From the NCBI RefSeq assembly GCF_019226825.1, contig NZ_CP076643.1, positions 992,001 to 1,056,000 of the forward strand: a DNA stretch of 64,000 nt, given 5' to 3'. Both the position numbers and the translations under genes were made by a program. Of this stretch, positions 35,193 to 44,988 are shown in pieces. Under the pieces are notes generated by a model. That model saw only the letters and a program-made list of their open reading frames with translations. It was not told the DNA's origin and did no database searches. The number at the start of each line of letters is the position of its first letter. Position 1 is the stretch's first letter. The stretch is from Vibrio ostreae (GTDB lineage: Bacteria > Pseudomonadota > Gammaproteobacteria > Enterobacterales > Vibrionaceae).

Positions 35193-37004
35193 CTAGATTC
35201 TGCCTTGTAGTGGGATGATTGTCACGCTTTCACCGACTTTTACTGTATCAATAGCCGGGCCGATCTCAATCAGACAGTTGGCTTCACTCATCGAGCGCAG
35301 AATACCAGAACCTTGTTTACCCGTGGTTTGCACCACCAGTTGCCCCTGATGATTGACATGATAGATCCCGCGACTGAATTCTGTTCGCCCTTGGCGAGAA
35401 CGCAAATCTTCACTGGCCAGCGCCTGAACTTTAAGTGGTTGCCAGTCATGTTCACCCTGCATTTTACGCACAGCAGGCTCGACAAAATTAATGAATGACA
35501 CCATCACTGCGACCGGATTTCCCGGCAACCCGAAAAACGGGGTATTGTCGACTTCACCAAACGCTAGCGGACGGCCAGGGCGCATATTAATGCGCCAGAA
35601 ATCAATCCGGCCCAGCTTTTCCAGCGCAGACTTAATGAAATCGGCGTCACCGACGGATACGCCGCCGGACGTCATGATGATGTCGGCCGACTGGGCAGCC
35701 TGCACCAGCGTGTCCATCATCAGGATTTCATCGTCTTCGATGATGCCAAAGTCGATCACTTCACAATTCAATTGCTGCAAAAGGCCCATCAGCGTATAGC
35801 GGTTTGAATCATAAATAGAGTGGCCGTTGGTCTCTGTTCCTGGTGCCTGAACTTCATCACCGGTCGAAAACAGTGCCACCTTGAGGCGGCGATAGACGGG
35901 TACCGTCGTCATGCCCAGCGATGCGATCATCCCCATTTCAGCTGACTGGATACGTTGCCCCGGCAGAAATACTGACTGGCCTTGGGCAAGATCTTCTCCT
36001 GCCTGACGGACATTTTGTCCCGCTTTAATCACGGCGTCGGCAAAGGCGACAAATTGACCATCCTGCTTTGCCTGCTCGCGCATGATAACGGTATCGGCAC
36101 CCGCCGGAACAGGTGCTCCGGTCATAATTTTTACGGCTTGCCCGGCTTGTAACGGCTGCGGATAGCCGTGTCCGGCCAGCACTTCGCACATAACTTCAAA
36201 CTGCTCAAGGCCAACGTCTTCACTACGAATCGCGTAACCATCCATCGCAGAGTTGCGATACGCCGGAACGTTAATAGGGGATTCAATGGCATCGCTCAGT
36301 ACGCGGCCATAACTGGCTTCAACGGCGAGCATTTCTGTGTCGCTGATCGGATGGACTGCAGACAGAATTTTTTCCACGCCTTCTGTGACCGACAAAAACG
36401 CGGGAGACAAGGTATCGCAGCTGGCCGGTTGCGACGAAGCGGGCTTCGATGCTGCGTGAAACTCGTGCGCATAGTCGAGCACAAACTGACTGATGGCCTG
36501 CAGATCATTAATGTTGAGCTGAGGTAATTCGGATTCAATCTTTTCGTCAGCGGCAACAGCGATGATGTTGCTGTCATTCGGATAGAGCCAGGGTTTACCG
36601 ACTGCTGCGCGACGCAGTTCAATTTTGGGAAAGGCGATGTTTTTACAGCCTTCAACCAGAATCAGATCCAGTTGCTGATGATCAAAGCGGGTCAGCAGGT
36701 AATCAAATTCGGCTTCCGCATCCGGGGTTTCGGTCATTAGTGCATGGCGGTTACGGGACGCAATCAACATCTGGGAAGCGCCGGCTTTACGCAGACGATA
36801 GCTGTCTTTACCCGGCTTATCGACATCAAAATGGTGGTGGGCATGTTTTAGTACGCCCACCCGCAGCCCGGCTGCAGTCAGTTTAGGCAGCAGAGCCTCC
36901 AATAAGGTTGTTTTACCGGTTCCTGAGTAGGCGGCAAATCCGAGCAGCGGCAGTTTAAGGGCTGAAGTCTGACGATCATTCGTCTGACGAACAGGAATAG
37001 TCAT
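35193..37004 (-). CDS. MobB-MoeA fusion, molybdenum cofactor biosynthesis
   Basis: 603 residues joining two enzymes normally made separately. Residues about 17-175 are MobB: P-loop [16 protein letters not shown], then KHAHHHFD and a LVEGCK motif; MobB helps MobA. Residues about 205-600 are Moe[42 protein letters not shown] and the GLPGNPVAV segment, the molybdotransferase that inserts Mo (or W) into adenylated molybdopterin. The mobA gene upstream overlaps its start by 4 nt. The cofactor made here feeds the formate dehydrogenase encoded 16 kb away. Confidence 0.92.
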   Translation of the reverse strand: MTIPVRQTNDRQTSALKLPLLGFAAYSGTGKTTLLEALLPKLTAAGLRVGVLKHAHHHFDVDKPGKDSYRLRKAGASQMLIASRNRHALMTETPDAEAEFDYLLTRFDHQQLDLILVEGCKNIAFPKIELRRAAVGKPWLYPNDSNIIAVAADEKIESELPQLNINDLQAISQFVLDYAHEFHAASKPASSQPASCDTLSPAFLSVTEGVEKILSAVHPISDTEMLAVEASYGRVLSDAIESPINVPAYRNSAMDGYAIRSEDVGLEQFEVMCEVLAGHGYPQPLQAGQAVKIMTGAPVPAGADTVIMREQAKQDGQFVAFADAVIKAGQNVRQAGEDLAQGQSVFLPGQRIQSAEMGMIASLGMTTVPVYRRLKVALFSTGDEVQAPGTETNGHSIYDSNRYTLMGLLQQLNCEVIDFGIIEDDEILMMDTLVQAAQSADIIMTSGGVSVGDADFIKSALEKLGRIDFWRINMRPGRPLAFGEVDNTPFFGLPGNPVAVMVSFINFVEPAVRKMQGEHDWQPLKVQALASEDLRSRQGRTEFSRGIYHVNHQGQLVVQTTGKQGSGILRSMSEANCLIEIGPAIDTVKVGESVTIIPLQGRI

Positions 37005-37588
37005 GGCTGTAATGCTCCGAACTGAGCCAGCTCTTGTGGCGTATTCAGGTTAAAAAAGCAATCTGGACAGTCGCGGAAATCGACTTCACGAGTGTGGCAT
37101 TCATTGTAAAGTAATACAATTTTACGGTCGCCACGTTCAAGAAACGCGCTCAGTTTAGGCAGCACCCGTTTATGGAACAGGGTAAAGACCGGCTGAGTGT
37201 GTTGCCCGTCGCTGGCGACCAGAATGTCACACTCCGGAGTGACGGTGTCACAAAAACGCTGCACTAAATCGGTCGCAATCATAGGGCTGTCACAAGGGAC
37301 AAATCCGACCCAATCGGTTGATGCCGCTTTGAGTCCGGCATGAATGCCGCCCAGCGGACCGGGAAAGTCAGCAAATTCATCGCTCACCACGGGAGCAAAT
37401 TGCTGATACCAATCCTGATTACGGTTCGCGTTGATCAGGATATGTTCGGCTTGTGGGGTTAACCGTTCCAGCACATGCTGGATGAGCGGCTTGTTGTTGA
37501 GTGTAATCAGACCTTTGTCGTTTCCGCCCATCCGGCTCGCCTGGCCACCGGCTAAAATAACCCAACTAGTTTGAGAGGGAAGTAACAT
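37001..37588 (-). CDS. mobA: Molybdenum cofactor guanylyltransferase
   Basis: About 195 residues. The nucleotidyltransferase signature [16 protein letters not shown] (about 12-27) and the metal Asp in [11 protein letters not shown] (about 94-104) identify MobA, which links GMP to molybdopterin to form the bis-MGD cofactor of DMSO-reductase-family enzymes such as formate dehydrogenase. ATG 37588 lies inside the end of tupC (23-nt overlap), and the stop overlaps mobB-moeA, so tungstate import and cofactor maturation are translationally linked. Confidence 0.9.
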   Translation of the reverse strand: MLLPSQTSWVILAGGQASRMGGNDKGLITLNNKPLIQHVLERLTPQAEHILINANRNQDWYQQFAPVVSDEFADFPGPLGGIHAGLKAASTDWVGFVPCDSPMIATDLVQRFCDTVTPECDILVASDGQHTQPVFTLFHKRVLPKLSAFLERGDRKIVLLYNECHTREVDFRDCPDCFFNLNTPQELAQFGALQP

Positions 37589-38276
37589 AGGGATTCTCTT
37601 GTTCTTCTTTAACAATATGCAGTAATGGCGACTCAATTAAGGTGCGATCTTTTATCCACCACTGCTTTTTACATAATGCGGTCAAAGCGTTGCTCTGGTG
37701 ACTGGTAATCACCAGGCTGGAGCCCCTGTCCAGTAAGTCTTTGGCCATTATAACTAATCTCTTGATGGATTCCTGGTCTAATGACGCACTCGGCTCATCC
37801 ATCAGCAAAATAGAGGGCTTCAGAATCCAGGCTCTGGCCATGGCAACGCGCTGCTTCTCACCGCCGGACAATACCGAGACATGCTCATCGGCTAAGGTTT
37901 CCAGACCGACCATACGCAGTGCGGTGATCACTTCAGCACGTTTGTCTTTGGCAGACAAAGCACAATAACGAATCCCGTACACTACATTTTGATAGACAGT
38001 ATCATCGAACAGATAGGGGCTTTGATGAAGATAAATAACGTCGCGATGAGCCCGGCCGTGCCACAGACGGCGCCACCAGGTCCGGGACTGCGAAACGGAG
38101 CCCATACTGGGTGACAGCAATCCGGACAAAATCTTGAGTAAGGTCGTTTTACCGACACCGTTATCGCCCTTGAGATAGATAGCGTCATTCGGCCCGATCG
38201 ACAGATCGGCAATATGAAATAGAACGCGATCTTTAAAGCGCATTGATAACTGCGTCGCGGTTAATTTAATCGACAT
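37566..38276 (-). CDS. tupC: Tungstate ABC transporter ATP-binding protein TupC
   Basis: 236-residue ABC ATPase: Walker [14 protein letters not shown] (about 34-46), signature [14 protein letters not shown] (about 135-148), Walker [11 protein letters not shown] (about 154-163). It is assigned as TupC by its place behind tupA and tupB. It powers tungstate import across the inner membrane. The stop overlaps mobA. A 177-bp gap with a 12-bp tandem repeat and a hairpin separates it from tupB. Confidence 0.85.
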   Translation of the reverse strand: MSIKLTATQLSMRFKDRVLFHIADLSIGPNDAIYLKGDNGVGKTTLLKILSGLLSPSMGSVSQSRTWWRRLWHGRAHRDVIYLHQSPYLFDDTVYQNVVYGIRYCALSAKDKRAEVITALRMVGLETLADEHVSVLSGGEKQRVAMARAWILKPSILLMDEPSASLDQESIKRLVIMAKDLLDRGSSLVITSHQSNALTALCKKQWWIKDRTLIESPLLHIVKEEQENPYVTSLSN

Positions 38277-38416
38277 TCAACGTCCTTATGCAGCAGCTTA
38301 ACTTTTTGACAAACCAAATCAGCACTTTGTACGAGCCCCAACGATTGAATAAACCCGTTGAGGTACAAAAACACAAGCGGTGCCATGGTCGGTATTTTCG
38401 TTGTCAGTCATACCTT

Positions 38417-38455
38417 ATTAACGGTGATATTAACGGTGATCGTTTGGTAACGATC
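38417..38455. repeat. 12-bp tandem repeat and hairpin between tupB and tupC
   Basis: ATTAACGGTGAT is repeated twice without spacing at 38417-38440. It runs into a 7-bp dyad GATCGTT/AACGATC at 38438-38455, which touches the tupB stop. The hairpin lacks a T-run and may stabilise or attenuate the transcript rather than end it. Confidence 0.6.
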
Positions 38456-39152
38456 AGGTACGTAAATATCCTTTACCACGCATACTTGAGAGCAAAAAGT
38501 TTAACGCCAATGCCAAACAGAGTAGCACCATACCGAGTGCTACGCCTTGAGCAAAAGCGCCTTTATGACTTTCCATTGCGATTGCCGTCGGAATATTGCG
38601 GGTCAGACCCATGATATTGCCGCCGACCATCATCGAGCAGCCAACTTCAGTCACGATACGGGAAAAAGCGGTAATGGTGGCCGCACATAAAGGAAAACGC
38701 GTTTCCCATATCATTGTAGCGGTAATACGCGGTATTGATGCACCGAGTGTCATAGCGGTTTCCACTGAGCGGCGATCACTGGATTGCAAAGCGCCATGCA
38801 TCATGGAAACAAGTATGGGGAAACAAATCAGCATTTGGCCGAAGATCATCGCCTTTTGAGTGAACAGCATTTGCCAGTCACCCATCGGACCTGAGCGCGA
38901 CAACAACATATAAAGCAGCAGGCCGATAACCACAGTCGGTACCGCCTGCAGGGTATTAATCAGTGACAGCAGAGCCCACTTACCACGAAAGCTGGTATAA
39001 GCCAGCATAAATGCCAGCAGCACCGCTGGGGCGATAACCAGGCACAATGCGGCCAGTGAGACACTGAAGGAGACCGCAACGATCTCCCACAGTTCAGAGT
39101 CAAAGTTGACCAGTAATGTCAGCGCATCCAGGGTAGTTTGCCAAAGACTCAT
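38454..39152 (-). CDS. tupB: Tungstate ABC transporter permease TupB
   Basis: 232 residues with about five to six membrane helices and the permease EAA-type loop (ETAMTLGASIPRITATMIWE, about 132-151). TupB family by similarity and by its place directly after the TupA-type binding protein (9-bp gap). It forms the membrane channel for tungstate entry. Confidence 0.87.
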   Translation of the reverse strand: MSLWQTTLDALTLLVNFDSELWEIVAVSFSVSLAALCLVIAPAVLLAFMLAYTSFRGKWALLSLINTLQAVPTVVIGLLLYMLLSRSGPMGDWQMLFTQKAMIFGQMLICFPILVSMMHGALQSSDRRSVETAMTLGASIPRITATMIWETRFPLCAATITAFSRIVTEVGCSMMVGGNIMGLTRNIPTAIAMESHKGAFAQGVALGMVLLCLALALNFLLSSMRGKGYLRT

Positions 39153-39161
39153 GAATAGCGC

Positions 39162-39976
39162 TTACTCGTTGGCGTTGGCAACAAACAGTTGTTGGCCATT
39201 GAGTTTAAACTCGTTGATCATCTTCTGGCCTTCGGCATTGATCAGCCAGTCGTGAAACGCTTTTGCGCCTTTGACGTTGAGGGTTGAGTAGCGCTCCGGG
39301 TTGACCAGAATGACCTGATACGGGTTAAACAGCGCTTTATCCCCCTGGAACAGGATTTTCAGATCCAGTTTATTGGTGTAAGCCAGCCAGGTACCGCGGT
39401 CGGTCATGGTGTAAGCCTGCATTTCTGACGCCATGTTCAGCGTCGGGCCCATGCCCTGGCCAACAGAACGATAGCCACCGAAGTTAGGCTCAATCTTGGT
39501 TTGCGCCCAGATACCCATCTCTTTTTGTGCGTACCGGAATCGTCACCGCGAGAAACGAAAGTCACGCCCTGAGTGGCAATTTGCTTAAATACCGCGCCAA
39601 TGTCTTTTTGCTCTGCCACGTGTGCTGGGTCGTTTTCCGGGCCGACGATGACAAAGTCGTTGTACATCAGCTTGTGAGGTTCGATACCGAAACCTTGTTC
39701 AACAAAATTCGCTTCTGCTTTCGGTGCGTGGGTCATCACCAGATCCACGTCGCCGTTTTCGCCCATTTTCAGTGCTTTACCGGTACCGGCAGCAATCACA
39801 TCCACCTTATAACCGGACTCTTTTTCAAACTGAGGCAATAAATAATCAAGCAGGCCGGAGTGATAGGTACTGGTGGTCGTGGCCAGTCGGATACGTGAAG
39901 CGTCTTCGGCACTGCTGGCAGAATAGCTGACGAGCAGAAGTGAGGTAGCAGCAAGACTCAGAGTCACTTTTTTCAT
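39162..39976 (-). pseudogene. tupA: Tungstate-binding protein TupA, frameshifted in this sequence
   Basis: Two frames together encode a complete periplasmic binding protein of about 271 residues. Signal peptide (about 1-23), the TupA signature TTTSTYHSGLLDYLLP (about 34-49), GTGKALKMGENGDVDLVMTH (about 62-81), YNDFVIVGP, RGDDSGTH and, after the break, GIWAQTKIEPNF. The break is a T5 run at 39523-39527 (+ strand); six would restore HKKEMGIW. TTTST and SGTH residues contact the oxyanion in TupA-type proteins. With tupBC intact, a sequencing error is the likely cause. Confidence 0.8.
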
Positions 39977-40430
39977 GATAATTTCCGTATTGGTTGAGAA
40001 TTGAACGAATGCCAGACCAGGAACGTATGTACTGACGCTTACTTTGCTTGCGCGCGCAAATCGCTTACGTTGCTGAGCGATAGTGGATTAATCGTTATGT
40101 TGTTTATCCGGGTTCTTGTTAATCAGAACTCTTATTAAACACACTTTGGATAACCAGGCTTTTGTTATCCAAGATCAAGAGCAATCAGTACTTTACCTTA
40201 GCCAGACAGACTTTAAGGCACCCGACACAATGCAATCGCAATGCCAGATTACAAGAGGGGGCATCCAGCATTAATTGTTTATTATCTAAGCAAAAAACAC
40301 GAGCAAATGACGAAAATTGTCGTAAAAGTATGTGTTAGTGCACATAGCTTGGACAAAATGTCCCACTCTATGCGTAATGAGTCTATGGTTAATTGCGTCT
40401 TTCTGTCCCAATTGGAGTGAATAAGCCAAC
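39977..40430. other. Divergent regulatory region between tupA and the two-component system
   Basis: 454 bp without a gene. Dyads seen: perfect palindrome TTGCGCGCGCAA at 40048-40059; GGATAAC-N9-GTTATCC at 40149-40171; and GGACA-AAA-TGTCC at 40351-40363, with a further TGTCCCA near 40405. The last dyad lies close to the response-regulator gene and could be an autoregulatory site. Two blocks of AATGCCAGA also recur (near 40009 and 40242). Confidence 0.45.
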
Positions 40431-41873
40431 ATGTCGCAAATTTTAGATTCTCAACCTGCACTGAAATATCAGGCATTTTCTGTTCTGGTGGTCGATGATG
40501 AACCCGGTATGCAGGCTATTTTAAAAAAATCCCTCGGCAAATGGTTCTCCAAGGTAGATTGCACCGGCAGCATTGAGCAGGCCGAAGTTCTGCGCTGTGA
40601 ACATCATTATGATCTGATCATTCTTGACATTAACCTGCCAGGCCGCGCCGGCACCGAATGGAACGAGGTGTTCAGCGATGAGGAGCGCCGCGCAGACGTC
40701 ATCTTTATGACCGGCTATGCGGATCTCGATACCGCAATCAGTGCATTGAAACTTGGTGCCTCCGATTTCATTCTTAAACCGTTCAATCTGGATCAGATGC
40801 TGCAAGCGGTCACCCGCTGCATGGACAAACGTCTCAATGAGCGGATGCAATACGCGCTGCAACGCGATTACCAGCGTCACTGCGCCACGCAGATCATTGG
40901 TCACTCACAACAAACAGAGCTGCTTAAACAGCTTATCCTGCAATTCGCGCCGTCTCGAGCGTCGGTATTAGTTGAGGGCGAATCGGGAACCGGTAAAGAG
41001 TTGGTGGCACGCGCGATTCATGAGGCCAGTGAGCGTTCAGGGCCTTTTGTGCCGCTTAACTGTGGTGCGATTGCCCCGGAGCTGCTGGAAAGTGAGCTAT
41101 TCGGGCATACATCCGGCGCGTTTACCGGGGCTAAAAAAAGCCGTGAAGGTCTGTTTCGGGTTGCCAATGGCGGTACGCTGTTTCTGGATGAAATCGGTGA
41201 AATGCCGCTTGCCATGCAATCGGCGTTGTTGCGCGTTCTGGAGCAGAGAGCGATTCGTCCGGTTGGCTCGGAAAAAGAAGTGGCGATTGATGTCCGGGTG
41301 GTGGCGGCAACCAACCGTAACCTGCAGGATGAAGTCGACCAGGGGAATTTCCGCCGCGATTTGTACTACCGCCTCAATGTACTCAAAATTGATGTTTGTC
41401 CGCTGCGTGAGCGCAGCGCCGATTTAAAAGAACTGGTGCCGTTTTTTACCAAAAACCTCTGTGCAGAGCTGGCTATGCCGGTACCCAAGTGGGCCCATGA
41501 GGATGTGTCGGCCATGCTGACCTATGAGTGGCCGGGTAACATTCGTGAACTCAAGAACCTGATTGAACGCTGCATTCTGTTAGGTAAGCCGCCAGCGCAC
41601 TATTGGCGTGAGTTACATGGTCTTTCTGAGTTGGATGTAGTGACAACGTCACATGATATTGACAGCCAACAAACATCAGCAGCAACCGAGTCAGGCGGTG
41701 AGCAAGTGGGATATCCTAACCACTGGACACTGAAAGATGTCGAGAAAGCGCACATTATGCAGTTGGTGGACTTCTACCAAGGCAACAAATCCGCTGCCGC
41801 GCGCGATCTCGGTGTCGCGAGAAAGACGCTGGAGCGAAAATTCAAAGAGTGGGACGGTGATGAAGCTAGCTAA
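40431..41873 (+). CDS. Sigma-54-dependent response regulator
   Basis: 480 residues in three domains. Receiver about 15-130 with acidic pocket VVDDEP and phospho-acceptor Asp66 in IILDINLPG. AAA+ sigma-54 activator domain about 150-385 with Walker A GESGTGKE (about 183-190), the sigma-54 contact loop GAFTGAKK (about 229-236) and Walker B GGTLFLDEIG. Fis-type helix-turn-helix about 440-475 (AARDLGVARKTLERK). ATG has TTGGAGTGA upstream. It overlaps its kinase gene by 14 nt. Its neighbours (tungstate uptake, formate dehydrogenase) and a sigma-54 promoter before the fdh operon suggest it controls formate metabolism. Confidence 0.92.
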   Translation: MSQILDSQPALKYQAFSVLVVDDEPGMQAILKKSLGKWFSKVDCTGSIEQAEVLRCEHHYDLIILDINLPGRAGTEWNEVFSDEERRADVIFMTGYADLDTAISALKLGASDFILKPFNLDQMLQAVTRCMDKRLNERMQYALQRDYQRHCATQIIGHSQQTELLKQLILQFAPSRASVLVEGESGTGKELVARAIHEASERSGPFVPLNCGAIAPELLESELFGHTSGAFTGAKKSREGLFRVANGGTLFLDEIGEMPLAMQSALLRVLEQRAIRPVGSEKEVAIDVRVVAATNRNLQDEVDQGNFRRDLYYRLNVLKIDVCPLRERSADLKELVPFFTKNLCAELAMPVPKWAHEDVSAMLTYEWPGNIRELKNLIERCILLGKPPAHYWRELHGLSELDVVTTSHDIDSQQTSAATESGGEQVGYPNHWTLKDVEKAHIMQLVDFYQGNKSAAARDLGVARKTLERKFKEWDGDEAS

Positions 41874-43929
41874 CCGGACCCTGCTGCAAAAATGGCGTTA
41901 TCGCTTAAAAACCACAGTGCGCTACCGTCTGCTGATCCTGACATCCGCTCCGATCTTGTTCACGCTGGTGGCATTGATCGCGATCTCCATTTACTGGTCG
42001 CTGCATTACACCTGGCAAAGTGCGTTAGTTGATGTTTCCGAGCGCCTTGGTGTCGCGCGTAACAGCGTCAGCCTGCTGCAGCAACGTCAGGCCAATGAGG
42101 TCCGGGCTTTTGCTGAGTCATACGCGTTTCGTCGCCGTGTATTGCAGATGAGTAATGGCGCTGCCAATAACCCGCTTTCGCTCCGGCAGTGGGTTTCTGC
42201 GCAAAAGGCTCGCTACTCTCTCGACTTCCTCAATTTTGCGCCGATTGATCCCTCACAACATGGTTTATCGCAACAGCAGGCTCGCTATCAGGCACTTAGC
42301 GCCCGTGACTCGTTTTTCGATGTGCTCAGTCATGAAGAATTGACAAAGTTGTCGCCGGCATTAGCCGAGCGCGCCAAGATCCGGAACGACCACAGCCACA
42401 GCGAAATAGTGGAAACTCGTGGCCTGGTGAGCCGCACGATTGTCGCGGTTAACGATGAACATCAAAACCTGATTGGATTTCTCGATGGTGGCCTGTTGCT
42501 CAATAACAGCAGCGCTTTGGTCGATCAACTCAGGGATCTCATTTATCCGATGCGACGTGAGCAGATGCGCTCTGTGGGTACGGTCACCATTTTTCTCGAT
42601 GCTTTGCGGATCAGCACCAACGTGCCGCTCGACAGTTCAGAGCAACAGGGCCGTGCAGTCGGAACCCGGGTATCTGACGCGGTGCAGACCCAGGTTTTAC
42701 AACAGGGCCAGCAATGGGTTGATCGGGCTTATGTGTATGACGCCTGGTACATCACTGCTTATGAGCCGATTCGTGACTCGAATCAGCAGGTCATCGGTAT
42801 GTTATATACCGGCCATCTGCTGTGGCCGTTTGTCAAAAGCTACCTGACCAACATCGTGGAAATAGCCATTGCGACTCTGTCTCTGCTGCTGGTTTCAGGC
42901 ATTTTTGTTTACCGTGGCTCGCGCGATTTGTTCCGGCCGATAGAACGAATCCATCGTGTCGTGAAGCTGGTTCAGTTAGGCAAAAATCAGCGTATTGGCG
43001 AGCTGGGCCTGGATCATGACCATGAACTGGCTCAATTGGCGCGGCAGTTTGATAACATGCTTGATTTGTTGCAGCAACGAAATGAAGAGATTCAGCGCGC
43101 GGCTCATGAGCTGGAAGGAAAAGTCAGCGAGCGGACCGCCAGTCTGCAGGACAAAACAGCCGAGCTTGAGCACCATATTCAACTGCTGAACCAGACCCGT
43201 GACAAACTCATTGTGCACGAGAAACTGGCGGCTCTTGGTGAGCTTACTGCAGGCATTGCACATGAAATCAATAACCCGACCGCAGTGATCCTGGGCAACA
43301 CAGAACTGATTCGGTTTGAACTCGGTGATGATGCTAAACGGGTCGAAGAGGAGATTGACGCCATTCTGTTACAGATTGACCGCATACGGAATATCACCCG
43401 CAGTCTGCTGCAATACAGCCGTCATGGCGGCGTCCAGGATGAAATCACCTGGCAGCACATCAATCCGATTATTGAAGAGAGCATCACGTTGGTGAAAACC
43501 GGCACCAAGAAGCGCGACATCGAGTTTGTTACCCGGTTTGAAGCTCAGAGTTCAGTTGAGGTGAATCGCCATCAGTTGTTGCAGATCCTGGTGAACCTGC
43601 AGATGAACGCGATTCATGCCATGAACGGACAGGGAAAATTAACGATTAGCAGTGAAGACTGGTGCGAGCAGGGTGAAGTGCTTGGCGCCGTGGTCCATAT
43701 CGAAGATCAGGGGTGTGGTATTAAACCCGAACACCTCAAGCGGGTGTTTGACCCGTTTTATACCACAAAACGGGAAGGAACAGGTTTGGGTTTGTCGGTT
43801 TCGCAGAGTCTGCTCAGCCAGACTGGTGGTGAGATACGAGTTCGGTCTGAATATGGTAAAGGCAGTACCTTCAGTGTCTACCTGCCGAGTAAGGCAGATG
43901 CACACCTGCTGATTACTAAAGCGTCCTGA
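41860..43929 (+). CDS. Membrane sensor histidine kinase
   Basis: About 689 residues. Membrane helix about 26-48, a large periplasmic sensor domain (about 50-325, likely a double-Cache type, with a YEPIRD segment near the end), second helix about 332-352, HAMP, coiled coil, then HisKA with His468 in ELTAGIAHEINNP and an ATPase domain (NLQMNAIHAM, DQGCGIKP, GTGLGLSVSQ). ATG 41860 lies inside the end of the response-regulator gene, so the two are a cognate pair. The input signal is unknown; formate or another small carboxylate is possible for a Cache domain. Confidence 0.9.
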   Translation: MKLANRTLLQKWRYRLKTTVRYRLLILTSAPILFTLVALIAISIYWSLHYTWQSALVDVSERLGVARNSVSLLQQRQANEVRAFAESYAFRRRVLQMSNGAANNPLSLRQWVSAQKARYSLDFLNFAPIDPSQHGLSQQQARYQALSARDSFFDVLSHEELTKLSPALAERAKIRNDHSHSEIVETRGLVSRTIVAVNDEHQNLIGFLDGGLLLNNSSALVDQLRDLIYPMRREQMRSVGTVTIFLDALRISTNVPLDSSEQQGRAVGTRVSDAVQTQVLQQGQQWVDRAYVYDAWYITAYEPIRDSNQQVIGMLYTGHLLWPFVKSYLTNIVEIAIATLSLLLVSGIFVYRGSRDLFRPIERIHRVVKLVQLGKNQRIGELGLDHDHELAQLARQFDNMLDLLQQRNEEIQRAAHELEGKVSERTASLQDKTAELEHHIQLLNQTRDKLIVHEKLAALGELTAGIAHEINNPTAVILGNTELIRFELGDDAKRVEEEIDAILLQIDRIRNITRSLLQYSRHGGVQDEITWQHINPIIEESITLVKTGTKKRDIEFVTRFEAQSSVEVNRHQLLQILVNLQMNAIHAMNGQGKLTISSEDWCEQGEVLGAVVHIEDQGCGIKPEHLKRVFDPFYTTKREGTGLGLSVSQSLLSQTGGEIRVRSEYGKGSTFSVYLPSKADAHLLITKAS

Positions 43930-43947
43930 GTCGTTGTGTTTCAGCTA

Positions 43948-43982
43948 AAAGCGGCCATGCCCAAGAGCGGCATGGCCGCTTT
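43948..43982 (+). terminator. Intrinsic terminator after the histidine kinase
   Basis: Perfect 14-bp stem AAAGCGGCCATGCC/GGCATGGCCGCTTT with a 7-nt loop. A second dyad AAACTGATT/AATCAGTTT follows at 44003-44033, between the convergent kinase and mscS genes. Confidence 0.88.
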
Positions 43983-44079
43983 CTATAAACTCGTTACGCT
44001 TTAAACTGATTACTTTGTAAAAACAATCAGTTTGAAACCTGTCACGCTTGGTGCAGGAATTTGTCAAAACGGTCTGGCA

Positions 44080-44988
44080 TCAGATATTCTGAAAGGCACT
44101 GTTTGGCGGTTTAATGCCGTGGGTTTTAAATTCTTTCATGACCCGCAACGTAATATCGGTTTCAAATAATTTTTCGTAAGCCGTATCGACCACGTAGGCT
44201 TTGCAGGTAAGCTGCACCGCCAGATAGCTTTCGGTCATGGTCTGTTTGACCAATACTACGACTGGTTTTGGCAGATGAATGTAGCGGCTTGATGAGGCCG
44301 CTTCTTGTATCAGATCGCGAGCCAGCGCAATATCTTCATCCAAACCGACATAAAACGGGATCACCACCTGCATATCCAGCGCGCCATAGTTACCGCTGGA
44401 GGTGATTTCATTGAGAAATTTGTTATTGGGGATGGTGATGATGTCATCGGATAAGGTCCGCATCCGCACCGAGCGCAGCCCGATTTCAATAATATCACCA
44501 TAATGACCTTCGAAAGTGACGCGGTCACCAACCTGGAACGGCCGGTCAATCACCACCGTGATTCCGGCAATAAACGAAGCCGCGAGATCTTTTAACGCAA
44601 AACCAACCGCGACCGCCAGCGTACCGCCAATCAGTGCCAGCATGTGGTCATTAATGCGGAAGCTGAGCATCAGCACAATCGCCGCAACGCTGAGATACAT
44701 AAAGAACTGGAAAAACGACTGGAATTTCTGCAGTAACATGCGGTACTGGACGAACTGAGTTCCCAGCGTTCTGATCAGAGATTTGACGAACTTGAGCAGC
44801 AGCCAGGTCGCGGCGACGACCAGTAGCGAAAAGAACACACCACTCCAGCGCACCAGGCTGGCAATCTGTTTAATATCCTGTATGTCTGAAACGGCTTCTT
44901 CGGCGGCTGAGGGGGCACTTATCATCAGCGCAAGGCTGCACAACATAATAATAGCGAGATGCGGTATGGGTATATGGGATACTTTCAT
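44080..44988 (-). CDS. MscS family mechanosensitive ion channel
   Basis: 302 residues: signal-like N-terminus, helices about 45-65 and 90-130, and an MscS pore helix (GGTLAVAVGFALKDLAASFIAGI, Gly/Ala-rich, about 119-141, given here only as location of the motif). A beta domain with FEGHYGDIIEIGLRSVR and a C-terminal alpha/beta domain follow. It gates ion or solute release on membrane tension. Its ATG overlaps the stop of the upstream 792-residue membrane ATPase by one base, a strong sign that they form one unit. Confidence 0.9.
   Translation of the reverse strand: MKVSHIPIPHLAIIMLCSLALMISAPSAAEEAVSDIQDIKQIASLVRWSGVFFSLLVVAATWLLLKFVKSLIRTLGTQFVQYRMLLQKFQSFFQFFMYLSVAAIVLMLSFRINDHMLALIGGTLAVAVGFALKDLAASFIAGITVVIDRPFQVGDRVTFEGHYGDIIEIGLRSVRMRTLSDDIITIPNNKFLNEITSSGNYGALDMQVVIPFYVGLDEDIALARDLIQEAASSSRYIHLPKPVVVLVKQTMTESYLAVQLTCKAYVVDTAYEKLFETDITLRVMKEFKTHGIKPPNSAFQNI

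Noticed and set aside
37977..38276. ModC-type molybdate transporter instead of TupC
   Set aside because: The binding-protein partner has the TTTST/SGLLD signature of TupA rather than the ModA pattern, and the ATPase lacks an obvious C-terminal MOP domain.
41737..41859. Longer N-terminus for the histidine kinase
   Set aside because: It lies inside the response-regulator gene in another frame; ATG 41860 gives a normal cytoplasmic start before the first membrane helix.
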